Origin: Acidimicrobiia bacterium
GTDB lineage: Bacteria; Actinomycetota; Acidimicrobiia; IMCC26256; JAOSJM01
Assembly (NCBI GenBank): GCA_027494165.1
Contig: JAOSJM010000001.1
Location: forward strand, 1,496,001 to 1,560,000
Length of the DNA stretch: 64,000 nt
Direction: 5' to 3'
The position numbers and the translations under genes are program-made. The notes below the pieces were generated by a model. The model was given only the letters and a program-made list of their open reading frames with translations. It did no database searches and was not told where the DNA came from. Positions 32,583-41,503 of the stretch are shown here, in pieces (position 1 is the first letter of the stretch; the number at the start of each line of letters is the position of its first letter).

Positions 32583-33883
32583 GTGTCGCGTTCGGCGGTG
32601 GTGGGATCCGCAACCAGGGAACCTGGGGCACCTCGGGCCGTGATGGGGCTGGCCGACGGGCTGGTCGGGCAGGCCGAGGGTCTGCTCGGGGCGTTGCGGT
32701 CCGGGCGGCTCGAAGCCGACGAGGCGCTGGGGGTGCTGGGCTCGCTGTCCCGGCTGGGACGGGTGGTGTCGGCCGCGCAGGTGCTGGTGGCCCGGCGGGT
32801 CGAGGAGCTCGGCGCGTACCGGGGTTCGGGGCACCGCTCGACCGCCCAGCTGTTGGCCGTGAGGTCCGGGACGTCGCTGGCCCGGGCGACCGAGGTGGTC
32901 GAGACCGCGAAGCGGCTCGGCTCCTGTCCCCGCACCGAGGAGGCGCTGGTCTCGGGGGCGGTGTCGGTCGAGCAGGCCCATGCCATCGCCCGGGCCGTCG
33001 AGGCCGTCCCCTCGGCCGAGGGTGACCTGCTCGCCCTGGCGGGCACCGGGTCGTTGCGGACCCTGCAGGACAAGGCGAGAGACCTGCGCCTGGAGGCCGA
33101 CGACGACCGCCTGGGCCGGTACCGCCGCCAGCACGCGGCCCGCAGCCTGGTCCACGGCCGCGACGACGAGGGCATGGTCTGGGGTCGGTTCCGCCTGCCC
33201 CCCGACCTGGGAGCCGCCGTGGTCACCCGCCTCGAGCACCAGGCCGACACCGAGTACCGCCGCGGGTACCGGGAGGGCCGGCGCGAGGCCCACGACCGCC
33301 ACCTCGCGGATGCGCTCGTCACCCTCCTCACCGCCGGCCCGACACCCTCGGCCGGCGAGGACGTCGCCGACGGCCAGGCGGACCCGGCCCGAACCCACGC
33401 CCGCACCGTGCGGGCCGCTCCCCGGGCCGACGTCGTGGTCCACGTCTCCCACCAGGCCCTGCGCCGCGGGTCCCTCGAGCCCGGCGAGACCTGCATGGTC
33501 CCCGGCGCCGGACCGATCCCGCTGGAACGCGCCCGGGAGCTCCTCGAGGACGCCTTCCTCAAAGGGGTCCTCGTCGACGGCACCCGGGTCGAGGCCGTCC
33601 GCCACTTCGGGCGGCGCATCCCCGCCGAGCTGCGCACCGCCCTCGAGGTCCGCTCGATCCTCGAACACGGCGACGTCACCTGCTCCGTGCCGGGCTGCGA
33701 CCGCCGGGCCGGCCTCGAATGGGACCACCACGACCCCCACGCCAACGGCGGACCCACCAGCTACCAGAACCTCCAGCCGCTCTGCGCGCCGACCACCACC
33801 ACAAGACCAACCGCGACCGGACACGACCCGACCGCCGGAGCACCCGATCCGCCGGGGCGGGCCCGGGTCCGGACCCGCCCTGA
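32583..33883 (+). CDS. DUF222/13E12-type HNH endonuclease-domain protein, one frameshift
   Basis: A protein of about 433 residues. The N-terminal two thirds is the DUF222 (13E12 repeat) domain, from LRSGRLEADEALGVLGSLSR through VEQAHAIARAVEAVP and VWGRFRLPPDLGAAV. The C-terminal HNH motif reads CSVPGCDRRAGLEWDHH, then NGGPTSYQNLQPLC and, after a frameshift near 33795, HHHHKTNRDR. With the frame restored the stop is TGA at 33881-33883. Such genes are multicopy in actinobacteria. The GTG at 32583 follows GCAGGAGG. The SOS-box promoter suggests induction by DNA damage. Confidence 0.83.
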
Positions 33884-34008
33884 CCCACGCGACCCGCCAC
33901 CTTCCACCCGGGTGTCCCTACCGTCGCTCAGCGGGGGTGAACACACCCGAGACGCCGCACGATGAGCGGCGGCTGCGGCGTCGCCGCCGACGACCGTCGC
34001 GAACGCGC

Positions 34009-34905
34009 TCAGGCGAACAGGGTGCCGCCGTAGCCGTCCTCGATCGGGCGCCGGTCCTCGTAGTAGGCGCCCAGGGTGTCGGCGAGCCCCTCGACGGACC
34101 AGCGGCCCTCGGTGTCGAAGCGCTGGAGCACGTGGGGGCCGCCGAGCACCGAGACCATCCCGCCGTACACGAGGAACACCTGCCCCGAGACCCCGGCGGA
34201 GGCCGGCGAGGCCAGGTAGCCGACGAGCGGCGTGACGTTGTCGACCGAGAGCTCGTCGAAGTCGTCCCCGGAGGGGGCGAAGATCCCCTCGGTCATGCGG
34301 GTCCGGGCCCGGGGGCAGATGGCGTTGGCCGTCACCCCGTACTTCAGGACGGCTCGGGCCGTCGCCACGGTGAGGCTGGCGATGCCGGCCTTGGCCGCCG
34401 CGTAGTTCGGCTGGCCGGGGTTGCCGAAGATCGCCTCCGACGACGTGTTGACGATCCGGCCGTAGACGGGGCCCCCGGTCTCCTTCGAGCGGTCCCGCCA
34501 GTACTTCGTGGCCCACTTGGAGTTGGCCGCGTGCCCCTTGAGGTGCACCCGGATCACCGAGTCCCAGTCGTCCTCGTCGAGGTTGAAGACCATCGTGTCC
34601 CGCAGGAACCCCGCGTTGTTCACCAGGACGTGGAGGTCCCCGAAGGTCTCGACGGCGAGCTCCACGAGCTTGCGGGCGTGGTCCCAGTCGGCCGCGTCGC
34701 CGTGGTCGGCGACGGCCTCGCCGCCCGCCGCCCGGATCTCCTCGACCACCCGGTCGGCCAGCCGCTCCGGCCCCGGCGACCCGTCGAGCGCGACCCCGAG
34801 GTCGTTGACCACGACCCGGGCGCCGAGGCTCGCCAGGAACAGGGCCTCGGCCCGGCCCAGACCCTGCCCGGCCCCGGTGACGATCGCGACCTTGCCGTCC
34901 AGCAT
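34009..34905 (-). CDS. Short-chain dehydrogenase/reductase under a KstR-like site
   Basis: A 298-residue SDR with cofactor motif TGAGQGLGRAEALFLA and VVVNDLG (NAD preference), LVNNAGFLRDTM, and the active site NTSSEAIFGNPGQPNYAAAK. It resembles the hydroxyacyl-CoA dehydrogenase domain of multifunctional protein 2 and Hsd4A-type enzymes; in M. tuberculosis hsd4A belongs to the KstR regulon. A KstR-like palindrome lies 40 bp upstream, supporting a steroid side-chain role. The ATG at 34905 has GGAGGGA upstream. Confidence 0.88.
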   Translation of the reverse strand: MLDGKVAIVTGAGQGLGRAEALFLASLGARVVVNDLGVALDGSPGPERLADRVVEEIRAAGGEAVADHGDAADWDHARKLVELAVETFGDLHVLVNNAGFLRDTMVFNLDEDDWDSVIRVHLKGHAANSKWATKYWRDRSKETGGPVYGRIVNTSSEAIFGNPGQPNYAAAKAGIASLTVATARAVLKYGVTANAICPRARTRMTEGIFAPSGDDFDELSVDNVTPLVGYLASPASAGVSGQVFLVYGGMVSVLGGPHVLQRFDTEGRWSVEGLADTLGAYYEDRRPIEDGYGGTLFA

Positions 34906-34944
34906 CTTCCCTCCCGGGTGACGAGCACGCGCCGGCGAGAGACT

Positions 34945-34958
34945 TGTAACACGTTCTC
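34945..34958. promoter_or_regulatory. KstR-like operator (site a) upstream of SDR
   Basis: TGTAACACGTTCTC fits TnnAACnnGTTnnA except for the last base. It is 40 bp upstream of the SDR start on the minus strand. Confidence 0.6.
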
Positions 34959-35002
34959 GTTCCGGGGGACGAACCGGCGCGGATCGCCCGCGCGGGGCCG
35001 GA

Positions 35003-35476
35003 TCAGCTCGGGGCGCCGACCGGAGGCGGCTCGGCACCGGCCAGGGCGGCCTCGACGCTCTCGAGCAGCCGCTGCTCGGTGACCGGCGCCGGCACCACGA
35101 AGCAGCCCTCGAGCTCCGAGGCGAGCTGGACCAGCCGCTGGGCCGAGATCTCGACCACGACCGGCGTCGTCGGGTGCTCCTTGCGCAACGCCCGGAGCAC
35201 GTCGGTCGCCCCCGGCCCGCTCACGTTGAGGCTGTGGACGATCACGTCGGCGCCGCCGGTCAGGTCGCACTCCCCCGTCTCGACGAGGGGGCAGCGGCGG
35301 TTCCTGTGGGTCTCGACCCCGCCGCACAGCGCCACGTCGTAGCCGGCCTCGCGCAGGATCCGCTCGGCCGCCGTCTGGATGGATCCGTCGGCGTTCTCGA
35401 TGAGCACCCGCCGCCTGCCGTCACGCGACGCCGGCCAGCCCGCCGCCGCCTCCTGGTGCTTCCGGCGTCCGAACAT
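35003..35476 (-). CDS. Receiver-like (CheY-fold) domain protein without phosphorylation site
   Basis: A 157-residue protein with the alternating beta/alpha pattern of a response-regulator receiver: RRVLIENADGSIQTAAERIL, REAGYDVALCGG, ADVIVHSLNVSGPGATDVLR, TTPVVVEIS, and EGCFVVPAPVTEQRLLESV. The acidic pair and the phosphorylated aspartate of a true receiver are not apparent (IEN in place of DD, HSL in place of D-x-x-M). An inserted segment with two cysteines (RRCPLVETGECDLTGG) is a family peculiarity. It has no output domain. It lies between the membrane-protein gene and the SDR gene on the same strand; its partner is unknown. Confidence 0.65.
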   Translation of the reverse strand: MFGRRKHQEAAAGWPASRDGRRRVLIENADGSIQTAAERILREAGYDVALCGGVETHRNRRCPLVETGECDLTGGADVIVHSLNVSGPGATDVLRALRKEHPTTPVVVEISAQRLVQLASELEGCFVVPAPVTEQRLLESVEAALAGAEPPPVGAPS

Positions 35477-35533
35477 GGCCTCGGCCCCCTCCTGACGCGC
35501 GTGTCATGAGGATACCGGCATCGCCGGGCCGGG

Positions 35534-36007
35534 TCAGGACCGGCGCGGGTCCTCGCCGACCGCCGCGGCCCGCTGCGCGAGGAGCGACTCGATGCGGACC
35601 AGCGCGTCGACGGTCCGCCGCTGCTCCTCCACCAGCCGCTGCGTCTGCTCCCGCTGCTCGTGGACGGCGCGCAGCAGCCAGTACCGGAGGTAGCGCCCCA
35701 GGGAGAAGCGCAGGTACAGCGCCGCGCCGATCGTCGCCACGGCCACGCCGGCCAGCCCGCCCGACAGCACGTAGGGGACCTGGTCCGCGACGTAGAGGGT
35801 GCCCGACGCCCCCCACCAGCCCGCCACCACGAGCGCAAGGCTCGCGACGAGGAGGATCCCGGCGAGGACGAGCATCCGCGTCTCGGGACCGTGGGTCCCC
35901 CCGACCCGCAGCGCGGCGACGGCCTCCTCGAGACGCTCCTCCCGCCCCGACGGGGTTGCGCCGTCGGCGATGTCGGCGATGTCGGTGATGTGGTCCGTGT
36001 GGGTCAC
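35534..36007 (-). CDS. 157-residue two-helix membrane protein, paralogue 1
   Basis: Layout: charged N-terminal region with a DIADIADG repeat, helix 1 (MLVLAGILLVASLALVVAGW), a short loop GASGTLYVADQVP, helix 2 (YVLSGGLAGVAVATIGAALY), then a conserved LRFSLGRYLRYWLLRAVHEQ and a coiled-coil-like tail. A paralogue of the same corrected length lies at 53904-54378, next to the livG-livF genes; the loop-helix 2-LGRYLRYWLLR segment is nearly the same in both. It follows the fused LivHM permease gene by 58 bp. The GTG start has GGGGGTGA upstream. No known family is recognised; a role with the ABC transporter is inferred from context. Confidence 0.75.
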   Translation of the reverse strand: MTHTDHITDIADIADGATPSGREERLEEAVAALRVGGTHGPETRMLVLAGILLVASLALVVAGWWGASGTLYVADQVPYVLSGGLAGVAVATIGAALYLRFSLGRYLRYWLLRAVHEQREQTQRLVEEQRRTVDALVRIESLLAQRAAAVGEDPRRS

Positions 36008-36065
36008 TGGTCACCCCCAAGCGTGGTTCCCGTCGACCGACGGGACCGACAACGGTGTGGCGCGC

Positions 36066-38072
36066 TCACGTCGCCCCCCGGCAGGCGGCCTCGCGCAGGC
36101 CGAACAGCTCGTCGAGGGCCTCGACCTGGTCGGGACGCAGCGTCCGGCTCGGCCGAAGCGAGGCGTCGAGCCCGGCGAGGCCGTCGGGCGCCCCGGCTCC
36201 CTGGCCAGGCCGCCATCCGACGAGGCTCCGCGCGACCCGACCCAGGCTCACCGCGAGCCCCTCCCGGTGCCGGGCCAGCGCCACCGCCGCGAGCGCGGGT
36301 CCGATCGCCGCCACCCACGTCGCGCCCGGGAGCTCCTCGGAGACGATGGTCATGGCCGCGATCACGAGGCCGCCCACGAGCGGGCCGGTCGCCGCCCCGA
36401 TGCCCCCGATGACCGCGAGCAGCAGGATCACGAGGCCGCTCACCATGGTGAAGCTCTGGGCCGACACCGACTCCCGGAGCGCCGCGTACAGGGCTCCGGC
36501 CAGGCCGGCCATCCCCGCGGACAGCGCGAAGACCGCGAGCTTGGTGCGGGTGAGGCTCATGCCGAGCGTGGCGCAGGCGACGGGACTGTCGCGCAGCGCG
36601 ACGAGGCGGCGCCCGAACGAGCCCCTGCGCAGGGCCAGCACGAAGACGCCCGACCCGGCGTACGCGACGGCCAGGACCACGAACCAGGCCCGGTCCCCCT
36701 GCAGGGACCACCCCAGGACGTCGAAGCGGTCGACGTCGACCGAGCCGGTCCAGAACAGCCGCCGCTGCGGGAAGATCATGTTGTCGACGAGGACGGCGAA
36801 GGCGAGGGTGGCGAGGGCCAGGTAGAGGCCCTGGAGGCGCAGGGCGGGCAGCGCCACGAGCGCGCCGACCGCGGCCGGCACGGCGACCGCGAGCACCAGC
36901 CCCCACAGGGCGCCGTCGACGCCGTACTTCGCCATCATCACCGCGCCGAACCCGGCGAAGCTCAGCTGGCACAGTGACACCTGCCCCGCGAACCCCGTGA
37001 GCGGCACGAGCGAGAGGCCGATGAGCCCCAGGGCCAGGCCCTCGCCCACCCGCGACAGCGTGCGGTCGCCGAGGAGGCCGGACACGACGAGCGCGGCGGC
37101 GACCAGCAGCACGGCGCCGGCCACCGACCGGCGCAGCGACGGCACCCCGGTCGTGACCGCCCGCATCGCCCGCGCCCCCCGCAGCCGGGCCTCGGGCAGC
37201 AGCAGCAGGACGACGAAGAGCATGACGACCGGGAGCGACGCGTTGAGCCCCGGGAGCCAGTCGGGGAGGCGGTCACCGGGGAAGGCCTTGGGAAGGTAGC
37301 TGATGGCGTAGGACTGGAGGAGCCCGAGGATCATCGCCCCGGCGAACGTGAGCGGCAGGCTCCGGAGCCGGCCCACCACCGCGGCCGCGTACGCGTTGAC
37401 GACCAGAAGGGTGAGCGGGACGACGTCGAGGGTCAGGACCGGGGCGAGGAGGATGCCGGCCAGCGCGGCCATCGAGGCCCCCACGGCCCAGGCGAGGGTG
37501 CTCGAGCGCGAGGGGCGCATGCCGTTGAGCGACGCCAGGTCCCGATCGTCGACCACCGCTCGCATGGCGATCCCGCTGCGGGTCCGGTGGAGGAGGAGGC
37601 GCAGCCCGACGGCGGCTGCCACCGCCACCAGGAGGGTGGTGGCCTGGTGCCAGCTCACGAACGCGCCCGCGGCCCGGAAGCCCTCGAGGCCGAAGAAGGG
37701 GCGCACGACCCGTCCGACGTCGGGCTTCCAGACCGTCCGGGCGAGGCCGATGCAGCCCGCGAGCAGGCCCACGGTGACGACGAGGTTGGCCGCCAGCGGC
37801 GCGTCGCGCAGGGGGCGGACGAGGAATCGCTCGATCGCCGCGCCGGCCAACGGCGCCAGGACGAGGAGCAGCGCGGCCAGGGCCAGTGGGGTCGGCCAGT
37901 GGTGATGGTGGTGGAGCTCCCAGTAGACGAAGGCGGCCAGCATCCCGATCGCGCCGTGGGCGAAGTTGAAGATGCCCGACGTCGTGTAGGTGAGCACGAG
38001 CCCGCTCGCCGCCACCGAGTAGGTGGCCCCGGTGACCAGGCCGAAGATCGTGAGCCGCACGAACGTGGTCAC
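36066..38072 (-). CDS. livHM: Fused LivH-LivM-type ABC transporter permease
   Basis: One continuous 668-residue frame holding both permease subunits of a branched-chain-amino-acid-type (HAAT) ABC importer. The LivH half starts TTFVRLTIFGLVTGATYSVA and has GIFNFAHGAIGMLAAFVYW; the LivM half starts near residue 345 and has GFAGQVSLCQLSFAGFGAV and RLQGLYLALATLAFAVLVDN. The EAA-like segment is FGRRLVALRDSPVACATLGM. The C-terminal 60 residues are soluble and end with RTLRPDQVEALDELFGL, shared with the second fused permease. The start overlaps the stop of the binding-protein gene (GTGA). In most bacteria LivH and LivM are separate proteins. Confidence 0.9.
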   Translation of the reverse strand: MTTFVRLTIFGLVTGATYSVAASGLVLTYTTSGIFNFAHGAIGMLAAFVYWELHHHHHWPTPLALAALLLVLAPLAGAAIERFLVRPLRDAPLAANLVVTVGLLAGCIGLARTVWKPDVGRVVRPFFGLEGFRAAGAFVSWHQATTLLVAVAAAVGLRLLLHRTRSGIAMRAVVDDRDLASLNGMRPSRSSTLAWAVGASMAALAGILLAPVLTLDVVPLTLLVVNAYAAAVVGRLRSLPLTFAGAMILGLLQSYAISYLPKAFPGDRLPDWLPGLNASLPVVMLFVVLLLLPEARLRGARAMRAVTTGVPSLRRSVAGAVLLVAAALVVSGLLGDRTLSRVGEGLALGLIGLSLVPLTGFAGQVSLCQLSFAGFGAVMMAKYGVDGALWGLVLAVAVPAAVGALVALPALRLQGLYLALATLAFAVLVDNMIFPQRRLFWTGSVDVDRFDVLGWSLQGDRAWFVVLAVAYAGSGVFVLALRRGSFGRRLVALRDSPVACATLGMSLTRTKLAVFALSAGMAGLAGALYAALRESVSAQSFTMVSGLVILLLAVIGGIGAATGPLVGGLVIAAMTIVSEELPGATWVAAIGPALAAVALARHREGLAVSLGRVARSLVGWRPGQGAGAPDGLAGLDASLRPSRTLRPDQVEALDELFGLREAACRGAT

Positions 38073-39452
38073 GGCACCTCCACCTCGGCGACGTTCCCGG
38101 GCGAGCAGTCGAACCCCTCGTCGGGGTGGACCCGCACGAACTCGCCCCCTCGGACCTGCAGCTCGACGAAGCACGGTCCGAGCCGGCGACCAGCCGGGTC
38201 GCTGGGGCCGTGGATGCCACCTCCGGTCCACTCGTGGACCTCCCCGAGGGCGGCAAGGAGGCCCTCCCGGGTCACCTCGGACCCGAGCGAGTCGACGACC
38301 GTGGCGAAGAGCAGCCCCGCCGACCAGCCCAGCGCCCCCAGCGCGGTCGGTGTCGACCCGGGGTTCGTGCGCCCGTACCAGTCGAGGAACCGCGCCATCT
38401 CGGGTTGGGCGCCGGCCTCCTCGAACGGCCACGTGGAGACGTACAGGTAGGTCCCCTCGGCCGCCGACCCCGCTTGCTCGAGGTAGCCGGAGGTGTACTT
38501 CTCGGAGTTGGCGTCCATCACCTCCACCGTCACCCCCTGGGCCTGGAGCTCCTTCTGGAGGCGGGCCATGTTCGTGAACTCCGAGGACACGAACACGTAG
38601 CCGACGTCCTTCTCGCGCAGCTCCTCCACGTGGGGCCCCCAGCTCGTCTCGATCACGCCGACGGGGGCCACGTGGACGAACTCGAAGCCGACCTGCTCGT
38701 AGGCCGCCACGTGCTTCAGGGCCTGGGTGTGGGTGAGCGGGTGGTCGGAGTAGAAGAGCGCGGCCCTCCGGACGGCGTCGGGGTGGTGCTCGACGTAGTA
38801 GCGGGCCTGGCCGACCTGGTACTGGTCGGCGGGATTCGGGTAGGCGTCGAACACGTTGGCGGCGCGGGCGTGGGCCACGCTCGTGCTCGTGGCGGGGACC
38901 TCGGGGATCCCGCACGCGATCGCGGGCTCGACCCCGGCGTCGTCGAGGACCGCCATGGACCCGACGAGGGCGAGGGCCTGCTCGCAGGCCTCCTCGACCC
39001 GGAGGCGGTAGTCGAAGAAGGCCGAGTCGAGCGTGAGGAGGCGGAGCGCCCGGCCGTTCACCCCGCCCACGCTGTTGCACCACGCGACGAACGCCTCCAT
39101 GGCGTCCTGGTTGGCCTGGAACAGACCGGGCGCCGGGCCGCCGACGTCCTGGATGGTGGCCACGGTGATCTCGGTGTCGGTGACGCCGACGTCGGTCGCC
39201 CCCGAGGCGTCCCCGGGCCCGCAGGGCCCTCGTCGCCCGGTCGGTCCTCCTCGGGCGCGGTGGTCGTGGACCCGGACGCGCCCACCGGCGTCGCCGTGGG
39301 TGCGACGTCACCCAGCTCCAGGGCCTCCCCCACCGCGCCCTGCCACGTGTCGCGGTCCACCCGCGACCCGCACGCGGTCGCGACGATTGCCGTCACGACG
39401 GCCGCAACGAGGAGCCGGCCCGTGGCGGTCGGCCGGCCGCCACGACGGTCAC
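38069..39452 (-). CDS. livK: LivK-type lipoprotein substrate-binding protein b, frameshifted
   Basis: Periplasmic-type binding protein of the HAAT family, about 461 residues. After a lipobox (VATAC) comes a Thr/Pro-rich linker (PTATPVGASGSTTTAPEE), then TIQDVGGPAPGLFQANQDAM and WCNSVGGVNGRALRLL, typical of LivK-like proteins. It ends GGEFVRVHPDEGFDCSPGN. Two single-base losses break it: one near 39230 (restored by comparison with the paralogue upstream) and one in the first 30 codons. The GTG at 39452 overlaps the preceding stop. It is followed directly by the fused permease gene. Confidence 0.83.
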
Positions 39453-40757
39453 CGGGACGAGCCGCGCGTCCAGCCGACGTTGCGCTCGTCACAGCTGAAG
39501 CCCTCGTCGGGGAAGACCCTGGCGAACTCGCCGTCTCGCACCTGGAGGATGACGACGCACTCGGTGAGCCCGTTCGACCCCGGGTCGGTGAGGCCGTGGA
39601 TGCCCCGACCGGTCCACTCGTGGACCTCCCGGAGGCCGGCGAGCAGGCCCTCACGGGTCACGTCGCTGCCCAGCGAGTCGACGACGGTGGCGAAGAGCAG
39701 CCCGGCCGACCAGCCGTGGATCGCGAGAGAGGTCGGCTTGGCCCCCGGCTTGGCCTTCTCGAGCCACTCGAGGTACCGCTGGAGCTCCGGGTTCCCGTCG
39801 GCCTCCTCGAAGGGCCACGTGCTCACGAGCACGTACGCGCCTTCGGCCGCCTCGCCGGCCTGTTCGATGAAGTCGGGGTCGTAGGACTGGGCCCCGATCT
39901 CGACGATGGGCACGTCCACCTGCTGCGCGTGCAGCTCGCGGACGAGCTTCACCGGCGCGGTGAAGTCCGCCCACACGGTGACGTAGCCGACGCCCTTGCT
40001 CCGCAGCTCCTCGGCGTGGGGCCCCCAGTTGAGCTCCGTGATGGGGATCGCGGCCTCGTGGACCCACGTGAAGCCGGCCGCCTCGTACGCCTCCATCTGG
40101 AGGTACGCCCGGTCCTTGGTCGTGGCGGCGTCCGCGTAGAAGATCGCGGCCTTCTCCACGGCGTCGGGGAAGTGCTCGGCGAAGTACCAGGACGCGCCGG
40201 CCTGGGTCTGGTCGGACGGCGAGGGCACCGCCGTCACGGTGAGCGGCGCGTCGGCGTGAGCAGGGGTCGACGTGAACGCGGCGACCTCCGGGATCCCGCA
40301 CTCGGACTGCGGCTCGACCGTCGCGTCGTCGAACACGTATCCGCTGCCCACGATGGCGAAGGCCTCACGGCAGGACTCCTCGATCGCGGGGCGGGGTTCG
40401 AAGAGGCCCGTGTCCTTCTCGAGCAGCCGCAGGGTCCGCCCGTTGACCCCGCCGAGGCTGTTGCACCAGGCCACGAACGCCTCCATGGCGTCCTGGTTGC
40501 CCTGGAACATGCCCGGGACCGGGCCGCCGATGTCCTGGATGGTGGCGATGGTGATCTCGGTGTCGGTGACGCCGACGTCGGTCGCCCCCGAGGCGTCCCC
40601 GGGCCCGCAGGGCCCCTCGTCGCCCGCTCCGCCATCCTCGGGCGCGGTCGTGGTCGTGGACCCGGACGCGCCCGGCGGCGCCGTCGTCGTCCCGGGTTCG
40701 ACGTCACCCGGCCCCATCGCTCCCTGCCACGTGTCGCGGTCCACCCGCGACCCGCAC
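39164..40757. repeat. Duplicated 5' segments of the tandem livK genes
   Basis: A 66-bp stretch at 39164-39229 is identical to 40550-40615, and a 36-bp stretch at 39338-39373 is identical to 40722-40757. Both fall in the N-terminal lipoprotein/linker regions of the two adjacent livK genes, whose remaining sequence differs much more. This points to tandem duplication followed by local gene conversion. Confidence 0.85.
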
Positions 40758-40828
40758 CCGGCGGCGACCAGCACCGCCGCCACCCCGACCGCGATCCGAC
40801 GCCGTCTCGCCCGGATCTTCGCCGTCAC
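39449..40828 (-). CDS. livK: LivK-type lipoprotein substrate-binding protein a
   Basis: An intact 459-residue lipoprotein of the HAAT binding-protein family. Signal peptide RRRRIAVGVAAVLVAAGC with lipobox VAAGC; Thr-rich linker; then ITIATIQDIGGPVPGMFQGN, WCNSLGGVNGRTLRLLEKDT and, near the C-terminus, HGWSAGLLFATVVDSLGSDV. It ends with a short cysteine-containing tail (VFPDEGFSCDERN) shared by all three paralogues here. The GTG at 40828 is preferred to an upstream in-frame start because the KstR-like site overlaps that upstream start. It leads the operon livK-livK-livHM-membrane protein. Confidence 0.9.
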   Translation of the reverse strand: MTAKIRARRRRIAVGVAAVLVAAGCGSRVDRDTWQGAMGPGDVEPGTTTAPPGASGSTTTTAPEDGGAGDEGPCGPGDASGATDVGVTDTEITIATIQDIGGPVPGMFQGNQDAMEAFVAWCNSLGGVNGRTLRLLEKDTGLFEPRPAIEESCREAFAIVGSGYVFDDATVEPQSECGIPEVAAFTSTPAHADAPLTVTAVPSPSDQTQAGASWYFAEHFPDAVEKAAIFYADAATTKDRAYLQMEAYEAAGFTWVHEAAIPITELNWGPHAEELRSKGVGYVTVWADFTAPVKLVRELHAQQVDVPIVEIGAQSYDPDFIEQAGEAAEGAYVLVSTWPFEEADGNPELQRYLEWLEKAKPGAKPTSLAIHGWSAGLLFATVVDSLGSDVTREGLLAGLREVHEWTGRGIHGLTDPGSNGLTECVVILQVRDGEFARVFPDEGFSCDERNVGWTRGSSR

Positions 40829-40850
40829 CGGACCCCCAGGCTCCGCGTAT

Positions 40851-40864
40851 TGCAACACGTTCTA
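40851..40864. promoter_or_regulatory. KstR-like operator (site b) upstream of livK operon
   Basis: TGCAACACGTTCTA matches TnnAACnnGTTnnA fully. It is 23 bp upstream of the livK-a start. Confidence 0.72.
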
Positions 40865-40930
40865 CGCTAACGGTTGCCGCGAGCGTTCGCAATCGCCGCG
40901 TTCCGCCGCGCTCCGGACCGCGCCGGGGGA

Positions 40931-41280
40931 TCAGCGGGCGCGCACCACCCGGCGACGGTGGCGAGCCCAGACCAGGACGGCGACGGTGAGACCGGCGACC
41001 GCGAGGGTGGCGTAGAGGGCGCGGCGGTCGGTCTCCTCGCCGTAGTGGGACGCCGGGACCGAGAGGACGTAGCCGGCCGCGGCCAGGGCGGGGGTGGGCC
41101 GGCGGGGGTGATCGTCAGGGTGCCGGCGCGCAGCGCGACGAGAGGGGTTGAGCTGCCCGGAGCAGAGCCGGGCCATGTCGAGCCAGGGGCCGGCCAGGAC
41201 GGGCGCGCCCGGCGCGGCCCCGTCGCTGATGCGGACCCGCCCCGGCGCGAAGTCGACCGTGACGGCCAGGCCCCGGTCCG
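40931..41280 (-). CDS. SCP2-like protein with C-terminal membrane helix (5' end lost)
   Basis: Fragment of a gene whose start lies in the poly-G/C block. The readable part has LAVTVDFAPGRVRISDG, GPWLDMARLCSGQLNP, then (in a second frame) LVALRAGTLTITPAG, and finally (back in the first frame) AGYVLSVPASHYGEETD and a hydrophobic segment ALYATLAVAGLTVAVLVWA with an Arg-rich end. The SCP2/sterol-carrier fold is suggested by the GPW...G...P...L.I pattern but is not certain. Two or more indels affect it. It is located between the livK operon promoter and an FAD oxidoreductase gene on the same strand. Confidence 0.42.
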
Positions 41281-41503
41281 CCGCCTGCAACACGACCCCC
41301 CCGCGCCCGGGGGGCCCCCCGCCGCGGCGGGGGGGGGGCGGGGGTGGGCCGGCCGCGGGCGGGGCGCGCCCCCGGGGCGGCGCGGCGGGGGCCACCGGGG
41401 GGGGGGCCCGCCCAGGCCGCCCCCCCCGCCGGGGGGGGGGGGGGGGGGGGGCGGGGGGGGGGGGGGGTTTTTGGGGGGGGGGGGGGGGGGGGGGCCGGGG
41501 GGT
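41281..41503. repeat. Poly-G/C low-complexity block, probable assembly artefact
   Basis: Runs of up to about twenty G on the + strand broken only by occasional C or T. No coding pattern of this genome could produce it. It falls where the FAD oxidoreductase C-terminus and the SCP2-like N-terminus should be. Poly-G from failed base calls or a bad join is the simplest explanation. Confidence 0.85.

Noticed and set aside
41281-41503. Poly-G/C block as a genuine repeat, G-quadruplex element or replication origin
   Set aside because: The run lengths and lack of any pattern, plus truncation of genes on both sides, fit a sequencing or assembly fault better.
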